From Myxococcus stipitatus (GTDB lineage: Bacteria; Myxococcota; Myxococcia; Myxococcales; Myxococcaceae), in NCBI RefSeq assembly GCF_037414475.1, contig NZ_CP147913.1, positions 5,826,001 through 5,890,000 of the forward strand: DNA of 64,000 nucleotides, read 5' to 3'. The position numbers and the translations under genes are program-made. A model generated the notes under the pieces. That model did no database searches. It saw only the letters and a program-made list of their open reading frames with translations, and was not told the origin of the DNA. Positions 18,329 through 27,700 of this stretch are shown here, piece after piece (the first letter of the stretch is position 1; the number at the start of each line of letters is the position of its first letter).

Positions 18329-19452
18329 CCGCGCAGCCATCCTTCCAGATGGAGCGAGCCGTGCGGAGTGACGGTGGTGACGAGGTCTCCGCCGAGTGAC
18401 TGGAGTCGCTCGCGCATGCCCGTGAGCCCGTGTCCTGGCCGCAGAGGTCCTGTGACACGGCCGTCGTCGTCGATGGCCACGCGAAGCTGGGCACCGGCGC
18501 GCGAGACACTGACGCGAAGACAGGTGGCTTCGGCGTGGCGCACGCTGTTCGTGAGTGCTTCCTGGACCATGCGCAGCAATGCCTCCGCGACGAGCGGGTC
18601 TTCGATATGCAGGTCGGAGGCCAGATTGAGTGAAAGCCGCGTTCGAGGCAGCGGTGCGGCCAGGGCATGCAGCGCGGTCGTCAGGTCGAAGCCTCGTTCG
18701 GTGCGTAGGGCCTGGACGACTCCGCGCAACTCGGTGAGCAGCTCCGCCGCGAGGGCCTGGGCCTGGGTCATCCTTTCATCAGGGGCCCCATCCTGGGCCA
18801 GTGCCCGGAGGTTGAGGACGAGCGCAGTGAGTTTGTGCCCGGCGACGTCGTGAAGCTCGCGAGCCATCCTCAAGCGCTCGGTGTCGCGAGTGCTGTCGGC
18901 CAGAAGCGCGCGAGTGGCGAGGAGGTCGGCGTTGATGTGGGCCAGTCGTTCCCGAGCATTCTCCGCCGCGCGAGCAAAGCCGATGAGCGTCGCGGCGAAG
19001 AGCTGGAAGCTCGCGTGCAGGAGGACATGCATCAGTGGCGAGGGCAGGTCTCCCCAGAAGGTCCGGACCACCAGAAACATGGCCCCATTGATGGCGAGGA
19101 GCGCCAGTCCCGTCTCCACCCGCTCCAGTCCTTGGGCCAACTGGCCCGCGACGATGATGAGCAGCACCGCGGCTGAGTTGTATCGGACGATGGCGAGCAG
19201 CCCGAGCACGCACAAGGCTTGGATTGCCACCAGGGCCGATCGTGTCACGGAGCGCTTCGCGACCAGGACCGTCGAGAGGAACAGGGCGAGGACACCGAGG
19301 TGCAGCCCTCGCGCCACGGTGCTGAGAGATGATTCGCCGATGAGGCCCGTCGAGAAGAGAGGGCGGCTCCACAGTTCGATGCCGATGGTCACCCAGACGA
19401 GGAGCGACACCAGGACAAAGGGCGCCGGCAAGGAACGGGGGCGGCGAGACAT
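18325..19452 (-). CDS. NarL/DesK-type sensor histidine kinase, membrane-bound
   Basis: 375 aa from the ATG at 19452. Five or six membrane spans occupy residues ~10-160 (for example FVLVSLLVWVTIGIEL, LHLGVLALFLSTVLVA, VAIQALCVLGLLAIV, LMHVLLHASFQLFAATLIGFA), with almost no extracytoplasmic loop, so it probably senses membrane state or an intramembrane signal. The HisKA_3 dimer helix has ARELHDVAGH with phospho-acceptor His201, and the ATPase domain has MVQEALTNSVRHAEA and GHGLTGMRERL. This architecture matches the DesK/LiaS/NarX-like group. Partner regulator encoded immediately downstream. Confidence 0.93.
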   Translation of the reverse strand: MSRRPRSLPAPFVLVSLLVWVTIGIELWSRPLFSTGLIGESSLSTVARGLHLGVLALFLSTVLVAKRSVTRSALVAIQALCVLGLLAIVRYNSAAVLLIIVAGQLAQGLERVETGLALLAINGAMFLVVRTFWGDLPSPLMHVLLHASFQLFAATLIGFARAAENARERLAHINADLLATRALLADSTRDTERLRMARELHDVAGHKLTALVLNLRALAQDGAPDERMTQAQALAAELLTELRGVVQALRTERGFDLTTALHALAAPLPRTRLSLNLASDLHIEDPLVAEALLRMVQEALTNSVRHAEATCLRVSVSRAGAQLRVAIDDDGRVTGPLRPGHGLTGMRERLQSLGGDLVTTVTPHGSLHLEGWLRG

Positions 19453-19605
19453 TCCGTGAGCATCGGGCACGGTCCTCGGAGCGGGCAAGCCGCGCGGGCG
19501 GAAAGTGACTTCCGGCACGTCGAGGTCATGACGACCGGCCCGTTCCCGGGAAGGGCTCGTCTGGCAGCTTCCCTGCGTGTCTCTTCCCCTTGTTCGAGGC
19601 CGTGG

Positions 19606-20694
19606 ATGAAGCTTCATCGTCGAGTGTCGTGGAAGGCTGTTGTCGGGTGCGTTGCCGTGCTGCTGGTTGGGGCAGGAGCCGTGACGGCCTACCCGCGTGT
19701 GAGAGGTGGGCACAATGAGTTCGCGGAGGAGCTCCAGCCCGCCGAGGTGACGGACCCGGTGCCCTTGAAGCAGGCGCTCGAGTTTCTTCCCGCGGAGACA
19801 CCCTTCGCCGCCTTCGTGGCGCTGAAGGGGGACCGCGTGTTGGCTCGTTGGGGACAGGTGGACCTGCCCATCAACACGCACTCGGTGCGCAAGAGTGTGT
19901 TGAGTGGGTTGTATGGAATCGCCGTCGAGAAGGGGCTCATCCGGTTGGACCAGACGTTGAATGAGCTTGGCATCGACGACGCGAAGGTCCCGCTGACGGA
20001 GACCGAGAAGCGGGCGACGGTGAGGGATTTGTTGATGTCCCGCTCGGGCATCTACCTCGAGGCGGCTGGAGAGGTGCAGGGGATGAAGGATGGCCGTCCC
20101 CAGAGAGGCTCTCATCCCCCAGGAACGAATTTCTATTACAACAACTGGGACTTCAACGTGCTCGGGGTCATCTTCGAGAAACAGACGGGGATGGGAATCG
20201 GACAGGCCTTGCATGAGTGGATTGCAAGGCCGCTGGGGATGAAGACGTTCCGGCCGGAGCACGTTATCTACGACCAGCCGAGCTTCTCCGAGCACCGGCA
20301 GTTCATCATCTTCATGTCGGCGGAGGACCTTGCGCGCTTCGGTGCACTGTATGCGCATGGAGGGCGTTGGCAGGGGAGGCAGATCATCCCGTCTGGATGG
20401 ATTGAGGAGAGCACGCGGCCTCTGTCCGCAGTGAAGGGACCTGGGCCGTTCGATGCCTACGGCTACCTCTGGTGGGTGGACAAGGACGACGGCGTCTTGT
20501 GGGCCGATGGGTGGGGCGGCCAGTTCATGATTGTCGACGCGAAGAACGACGTGACGGTGGTGTCGCGAAACGACACAGGGCGTTCGTTGCTACAAATGGG
20601 CCTCTTCATGGCGCTGGGGCAGGATGGCTCGCGCAAGGACCACCAGCAATTGCATCACTGGATGGTTCAGGCCTCCGCGATGCATGGCCTCTAA
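19606..20694 (+). CDS. Serine beta-lactamase-like hydrolase (class C/esterase family), exported
   Basis: 362 aa from the ATG at 19606. A single N-terminal membrane segment (AVVGCVAVLLVGAGAVTAY) exports or anchors it. The catalytic SxxK is S93-V-R-K96 in NTHSVRKSVLSGLYGIA, the second motif is the Tyr-x-Asn of FYYNNWDFNVLG, and the third element sits at WADGWGGQFM. The family includes D,D-peptidases, esterases and penicillin-binding-like proteins (EstB, AmpC-like); the real substrate cannot be told from sequence. Divergent from the two-component kinase gene (153 bp between starts). The stop codon is followed directly by a transposase remnant, but the C-terminus looks complete. Confidence 0.88.
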   Translation: MKLHRRVSWKAVVGCVAVLLVGAGAVTAYPRVRGGHNEFAEELQPAEVTDPVPLKQALEFLPAETPFAAFVALKGDRVLARWGQVDLPINTHSVRKSVLSGLYGIAVEKGLIRLDQTLNELGIDDAKVPLTETEKRATVRDLLMSRSGIYLEAAGEVQGMKDGRPQRGSHPPGTNFYYNNWDFNVLGVIFEKQTGMGIGQALHEWIARPLGMKTFRPEHVIYDQPSFSEHRQFIIFMSAEDLARFGALYAHGGRWQGRQIIPSGWIEESTRPLSAVKGPGPFDAYGYLWWVDKDDGVLWADGWGGQFMIVDAKNDVTVVSRNDTGRSLLQMGLFMALGQDGSRKDHQQLHHWMVQASAMHGL

Positions 20695-21204
20695 CTCCAG
20701 ACGGTCAGTTGGCGCGAGGGTCATCGGGGCGAGCAGTCCTCCCGGTTCGCCGCCGTGCGCGTACGAACGGCGGAGCGGCACGTCCAGCGAGCTCCTCCCA
20801 GTGAAGAGGTGTGGCTGCTCATCGAGTGGCCCCAGGAGGAGAAGGCTCCGACAAAGTACGCGCTCTGCTCGCTGCCCGAGAACACGCCTCTCAAGGAGTT
20901 GGTGCGTATGTCCAAGGTGCGTTGGAGAGTGGAGCGCGACTGCCAGGAGTTCAAGGGTGAGGTGGGGTTCGACCACTTCGAGGGGCGAACATGGTGAAGC
21001 TTCCACCACCATGCCATCCTCTGCATGGTGGTCCATGGATTCTTCGCGCTCCGCCGGGCGCTTTCCCCCGGAGGGAACTCGCTGGACACTGCCTGAGGTT
21101 CGCCGTCGCCTTCAACACCTGCTGCTGCGCCGCATCGGCCACTGTCCACCCTGCCTGCGACACATCGGCGCCCGCGCACCTCCTCGGGGGCCGTCACGCA
21201 TGTG
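20695..21204 (+). pseudogene. Decayed C-terminal part of an IS701-type DDE transposase
   Basis: Frame 20695-20994 reads VSWREGHRGEQSSRFAAVRV, WLLIEWPQEEKAPTKYALCSLP and VRWRVERDCQEFKGEVGFDHFEGRTW, the conserved C-terminal part of IS701-family transposases. An in-frame TGA (20995-20997) interrupts it just before SFHHHAILCMVVHGFFALRRA, and a +1 frameshift near 21060-21080 moves the final conserved WTLPEVRRRLQHLLLRRIGHCPPCLR into another frame. The N-terminal two thirds and both terminal inverted repeats are absent or unrecognisable, so the element is dead. It abuts the serine hydrolase stop codon and lies next to the RHS immunity gene. Confidence 0.85.
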
Positions 21205-21310
21205 ACCGGGTAGTATTAGGCGATGGTTCGATACTCCTTTATGCTCTTCTCGGTCAGGATTTATCCGTTCGAAGGGTAGAAATCGAGTAGCACATGCACG
21301 GGAATTCTCC

Positions 21311-21751
21311 TCAGACGAGTTCCTCCGTCAGGAGATGCTCGCCGATGGTGCTGAGGGTCGAAAAATTTAGTTTTTTGAAGATGATTTGGCCTGCTGCGCG
21401 AACGACCTCCGTAGGGAGTGAGCTGAGTGGCGATGGGACCATGGGAGAAGCTGTGAGTAGATATGGTCCCCCATAGTGGGATGAGTCGAACGCAAAGACT
21501 CCTCGGGCCGCCATTTGTTGCCAGAGATCCATAGGGGCAGACGGTTGCTCAGGCGCAGGGATTGCGACGGTGGTTGGTTCCATGGAACAAAGTGTCGACA
21601 TTGCTATGTCGTGAATGTCAACGTCGCGTAGGAACTCATCTGGAGCATATCCTCCCCCCGCTGTGCTGAAGAATCCGACGTGACCAGTTTGGTCCGTGGC
21701 AAACCAATAGTATTCGCTTCCTTGAATGGTTTCTCTTGTTTCTCTGGTCAT
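21311..21751 (-). CDS. Putative immunity protein for the RHS toxin
   Basis: 146 aa. The ATG at 21751 overlaps the RHS stop codon (ATGA), so it is translated together with the toxin tip. It has no signal peptide, matching a cytosolic immunity protein that protects the producer from its own or a sibling's toxin. The sequence YYWFATDQTGHVGFFSTAGGGYAPDEFL resembles small, poorly characterised immunity-type proteins from polymorphic toxin loci, but I cannot name its family. Base composition is visibly poorer in G+C than the neighbouring core genes, like the toxin tip. Assignment rests mainly on position. Confidence 0.75.
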   Translation of the reverse strand: MTRETRETIQGSEYYWFATDQTGHVGFFSTAGGGYAPDEFLRDVDIHDIAMSTLCSMEPTTVAIPAPEQPSAPMDLWQQMAARGVFAFDSSHYGGPYLLTASPMVPSPLSSLPTEVVRAAGQIIFKKLNFSTLSTIGEHLLTEELV

Positions 21752-24700
21752 GGTGGCTTTGGTGGACCTACGAATTTGTCGGACGCGAATTGGGTTGTCG
21801 GATCGGGGAACGCGTGTCGCCCGTATTTTCCTTCGCATTTGGGGCAGACGTCAACAGTCCGTCCAAGATGTCTAGGGCGAATTGCCCTGGTAAATTGGAT
21901 GTCGGAGGGATTGCCCAGTGCCTCGGCGCAAACGCCTTCAGCGCATCCTCTGCCTTGTCCCAGGCTTGATTGGGCTGTTACTCGGCCAGTAGATGGCGAA
22001 TATGCCCCTACCACTGTGGCTGGAGCGTGTTTCTGTTGAGCTGCTTGAGCCGCGAACTCGTCGCGAGCCGCAGTTGCTTCAGCGTGCAGATTTCGAACCG
22101 AGTTGGTCGAGTTGTTAGAGGGGGAGTGAATTTCTGTTGTTGGTGAATTCGAGACGGGGGATGTGGATGGCTTTGGCGTTGAGTAGAGAAAGCGAACATG
22201 GCTTGGATGGTGAGGTCCCTGGCCTCCAAATAGTGCTTGAACTGCTAGTGCTCTATTGAAAATACTCCCCATTTCATAGAGGCCGCTATGTATGTTGGCC
22301 CAATTAATGGCTCCATCTGTATCAGTGATGGCGCTCTCATTGGGGGGCCAAGTGACTTGCGGACCCGCGGCGTCAAGATAGTTGTCGAATGATTCGTGTA
22401 TTGCTCGGACTGGGGGGGAGTCCCAGAGTTGTTCAGCGTTGCCGAACGCGGTGCCAAGCGAGAGTGCGAGGATGACCCCTGCAGCGTTGACGGTCGTGGC
22501 CAGGAGCTGTGGAGCAGAGGTGGAAACAGATGGCGCAGAGCTTTGCCCGATGTCGTTGGTGTGATGCGCATCTGGCTGCATCTTCGCGTTGTCGAGCGAC
22601 GCCACGCTGGGAACTCGGAAGTCAACCGTGACCAGGAAGGGGCTGGCTCCCGGCGCGGACGCGTACCGGTCCATCAAGCTCGACGCGGTGCTTTGCATGG
22701 GCGTCGAACTGCCCGTCCACCCCCCATCCCACCTGCTCACCAGTGTGCCTCCATGAGGGGTAAAGCCACTGGGGTCGGTGTATCGAGTTGGATTGTTCAG
22801 CACGTAGGCGTACGCATTGTGTGCCTGCGTGGAACCCCCGTCCGCGATGACCGGATCCACGCTGAGGAACCTCATCAGTCGCGGATCGTAGATACGCCCA
22901 CGCATGTTGATGAGTCCGAACTCATCGTCCTGCTCGTGGCCCGTGAAGCCCCTTCGGCCACCTGAGTGAGTCGCCGTGGACGCCTGCAACATGTTGTTCG
23001 CATCGCGCCGCCCACCGAATGGCTCGTACTTGATGCGCTCCAGTACTGCCCCCGTGGAACTGGTGATGGTGTCCGGGCTTCCCTGCCGGTCATTGAGGAA
23101 GTAGCGGGTGCTCTCCGTATTGGAGCCCTCATCCCAGCTCAGCTCTGCGATGACACCTTCGGGGCTCGGAATACTGATGATGTGGGTTGTCGCCAGTCCC
23201 TGTTTGTGGCGCTGATACAACCCGCTCACATAGACCGTTTCCTCCTGTCCATCCTGCGTCCGCTTGCGGACCCTCGTACCAGATGCGTCGTAGTCGAAGA
23301 AGACCGTGCGGTCCCCAGTGATGATGGACTCCGGCAGATCGAACGAAGTGTACTGAGTCGACCGGACAAGGTTCCCCACCCCATCCCGGGATGCCGTCTG
23401 GTTGCCTCGATGGTCATACTCGTAGGTGAACGAGTCCGCCCCCAACTGCGCTTGCTTGACGGCGTGGGGCCCTCCCGTTGCCCCCTGGCCGTAGTTGAGC
23501 GTGGCAGACGGCTCCCAACCCGTGACAGGCGAACGGCTCAGCAGATTCCCAAGCTTGTCGTACTGGAAGCGCACATCCAGCGTCTGGCAGTTCTGCTGAA
23601 CCTTCCATCGCTCCAGCCGGTCCAATGCGTCGTAGCCGTACTTCTCCGTGATTCCCAGCACCAGGTCATGCCGCGCGGAGAGATTGTCATCGACAGCGTA
23701 CTCGTAGGCGAGCCGCTGGACCTGAGTGCTCTGATGCCGAGCCGTCAGGAACCGCAGCCGGCCCTTCGTGTCGTAGCGGAACTCTCGCTCAATTCCGTTG
23801 CCGTACCAGGCCTTCTTCACCCGGTCAGCGCTGTCTCGTTCCACGACTCGCCAGTAGTTCGTGATGGAATCGGTCGCGTGGACCGTCGCGATACCACCCC
23901 GGCTGTCATACGAATAGCCAATCGACATCGGCTGGCCATTGCGCATGGCAGGGTAGGTGAGCCGTTTCACCTGGCCGTACTCATCATACTGCCGGCTCAT
24001 TACCAGCGTGTCGCCGCCCACGCGCAACGACGTATCCGTCTCTCGGCCATGGACATCATGAATGTGGTCGGTGATGACGACTCCCTGGGGATTTCCCGTG
24101 GGGGTGCGAGTCTCTCGTGACAGCCGCCGCATACCGCCCGGTCCCAGGTCATAGACGTACTCCAGCTGCTCGCGCTCACTGGTGGCCGAGAGAACACGCC
24201 CAAGGAGATCGCGTTGATAGGTGGTGGTGACGCGACCCGGTTGGCTCGCGGCACCATCGGAGTGGCTCTTCACTTCGCCAAAGGCGTTATAGAGGAACGT
24301 GCCTGTCCCGGAACTGGGGTCCACGGTTCGTTCCAGCCGCCCGACGGCGTCGTAGAAGTTCACGCTGCGGTTGCCCTGGGGATCCTCCGTGAACTCCAGC
24401 CGACCGAAGGGACCATAGCTGTAGGCCATGGTCGCTTCATTCGAAGTCCCCGCAGCCTCCGTGGCGCGCACCACCCGGCCCTGGAAGTCATGAAGCGTCT
24501 TCTTCACCGTCCCCACCACGTCTGTCACCGATGCCTGGAGTGAGTACGGCGCTGTCACTGTGTAGGAGAAGGTTTCAAGAACGTTCCCTCCCGGCCCTGT
24601 TGCGCCATCACCGAAGCGGCGTGTCTTGACTCGGTTGAGGGCGTCATACTCGTACCCTTCCCACGTGGGCTGCTCACTGCTTGTCCTCGGCGCCTCCTTC

Positions 24701-27700
24701 CTCACTACCCGTCCAAGCGCGTCGTAGGTGACGCTGGAGACAACGTCCGCACCGTCGAACCGCTTCCACTGGTTCGCGAAAGGGCGTCCCATTGAGTCGA
24801 ACTCAGTGAGGGTTTCGGCCACGGCCCAGGGGCCCGTAGCCACCTGGGTCCTGTGCCGAGGCTGTGAACCATTCCATTCGTAGTACGTGCGCACGATGGA
24901 CTGGTTCCCGGGTGGAGTGGATGGCCCCAGGTAGAGCGGGGTCGCCACACGTTGCCGACCAAAGCCGTCGTACTGGAGGCGCATGTGGACTCCATTCGGG
25001 TCGGCAGTCTGCGCAACCACTCCCAACCCAGGATGGAACAGGTACCGCCAGGTAGCTCCTTCCGCGTCGGTGGTCGAGGCCACCTGGGTCTGGTCGACAC
25101 CGTCATAGGTCACTGATTCGGAGCGCACCACGCCGCTGCCCTGCTGGGAGACCTGCACGACAAGGCCGCGTGTGTCCCGCGTGAAGAGAGTCTTGAGGTA
25201 CGTCTCCGACGTATGAGGCGTCACTGTTTCGCCAGCACGAGCTGGCTCGGTCTCCGCGCTCGAGATTTGCCCCCTCTCGCCGAAGGTGACCTGTTGTGTC
25301 CGCGTGTTGCTCGCGTCGGCCTGCCCCACACACCCAGTCTCCGGAGACTTGGTACAACTCATCCAGGAAGTCGTGACACTCCACGTTCCAGTTGGAAGCC
25401 AGGTGTTCGTGTCGAACCCGCCGACTGAGGTCTGGGTCTTCACCTGCTCGGTCTTGTCCGCGCTGTGGACCAGGGTGGTGCTCTGGATGGGGGTGCCATA
25501 CGCATCAAGCTGAGTGAGTGTCTCCGTCTCGGAAACGACCGTCGCGGCGTTCCCCTTGAGCTCGTGCACCGTCTCCACCACGCGACGGGCATACTGCTGA
25601 TAGCTCGACGCATACACCTGCGGCGTGCGGGCATAGGTCCAGGTTCTCCGAGTCTGGAGCGTCGTGCTGGAGTCCACTGGAAGCTCAGTCACTTCCTCTC
25701 GAGGGTGGTGCGCGAGGGTCGCCGACACCCTTCCATCCGGGCCAGTCTCCGTGTCACGGTTGTGGTAGTTTGTTGTTGTGCGCGCGCCCGTCGTTTCATC
25801 CACGACGATGCGCTGGCCAAAGCCCAGCCAGCCCAGGCCTCGCGTGTCGGAGACGCCATCTCGATAGAGGTAACGCCAGCTCCGGACGCGCTGGCCGTCG
25901 ACGTTCAATGACATGCGGGATACGACTCGCCGCGTCTCCGGCGTCAGCCGCAACTCCGGCCGCTTCTCGTCGTCTTCTTGACCCCTCGAATAGAACCGCT
26001 CGCTGGGAGTGACCTCTCCATGGGCGTTGCCCTGGGAGAGCGGCGCATACTCGAAGGAGTAACGCAGGCCCGTGGAACCCATGTAGCTGTCGGACTGGAT
26101 ATTCCCGTGCACTCGCTTCAGCACGTCGACAGCATGGGTCCTCAGGGCCACCTGCAGTGCGTTTCCTTGTCGATAGGTGAAGTCGAGCTGGCCGTCGTTG
26201 TTTGCATCGATGACCTGAGACCACTCTTTGTTCTCTCCACTACGCACCAGCCACAGATTCTGGTGCTGGGCAAAGTCTCCTTGCGGCCCGGCGAGAAGCA
26301 GCAGCACCGGGCTCCCGGGTTTGAAGACGGCGAAGTCCACTCGCCCGTCACCGTCAAAGTCGCCATGCTCCGTCTTCGCGCCGTAAAGGCCTGTTGCAAT
26401 GGATGCATCCGTGATGGAGGTCTCTCGGATCTCGGTGAATCCCGCGCCGGTGTTGAACTGGACCCTCAGCTTCAAATACTCCTCAGGCTGCCCCATTTGT
26501 CCGAGTGCCACCGCGTCCTGCAATCCATCGCCGTTGACGTCCACGAAGTGGAAGGTGCGGAAGAGCAGGATCGTGCCGGAAGGCAGCTCGGGGAGTGGAC
26601 GCACAGTTGTTGCCACCGGATTCAGCGCTGCTGTGTTCCCAGGAGCACCCGTGGGCTCGTCCATGTAGCTGAGGGCATCGAGGAACCTGTTTCCGCTAGG
26701 CCCCACGCCCAGTATGCTCATCTTCCCGCTTCCATCGAGGTCGACGGCGCGGACGCCTAGCGGGGATTGCTGGAAGTAGCCCGGATCCGATATCTTGACC
26801 TCCCGCCTCTTCGAGGTCTGTTTTGTAAACACTCGTCGTTTGGCGGGAATAATCCTGTCGGCGTCCCCGGTCAGGTCGATCTCATGTTGTCCCATCCAGA
26901 TGAGTTCGTTGCGGCGGTCCCCGTCGATATCGAGCCAGAACTGTGAGTTTGGCTCGGAGCCCGTAAAGAGCATCTGGGACGTCTGAGTGCTTACATATCC
27001 ATACGCGGGGGCGGGACTCAGCACTCCGGGGAATTTGGAGAGCTCGAAAGGCCACCATTTACACGAGAGAGGTGTCACCTTGGAGCGACCGAGACCCTCC
27101 CAGTCTGCAACCATGGGGTACAGGCCCCGAGTCGGACGCTTCTTGCAGAAATCGCCAGGATCCGAGCCACCAAAAATCGCGTCCCACACGTCATCGAGAA
27201 ATGTGGTTCCTTCGACATTGAAATAGGGGTCCCAGCCGGCGAGGCCAGTTTCGTCTGATTTTACTGGAGTTGAGGACTCTGCGTCAGGGAACTGCAATAA
27301 GCGCATCGTGTCCTTCCAGGTCTGTTTCGTACCGTCAGACCCAGCAAGGTAGAGAGCCGATTCATCAGTCATCTCCGACTTCACGAAGTACGCGAGCCCC
27401 TGCCGTCCTGCACCCAGGCCAAAGGCATTCAAGCCCGCCCCCGCAGCGGCGTCACTCACGTCCTGGGCCGGTGGAAAGTGGAAGTCCCAGGAGCCGTGCT
27501 CCCACTCGAAGTACACAGGAGACTTGCACACACCCCGACCGTCGCATTCATAGACTTTCGTCAACAAGCTGCGGTTGCTGATGGCCCCCTTCGAGTACTC
27601 CAACTTGTAGGAGCGCAACGGCACCTGAGACAACGTACTCGCGCCCGGCGCGAGCCCCGGACCCCTCATGGTGATGCCTGAGAGCCGGAAGTCCCGGCCG

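Noticed and set aside
20755..20997. Stand-alone 80-aa gene
   Set aside because: It is a fragment of an IS701-type transposase; the conserved sequence continues past the TGA and again in another frame.
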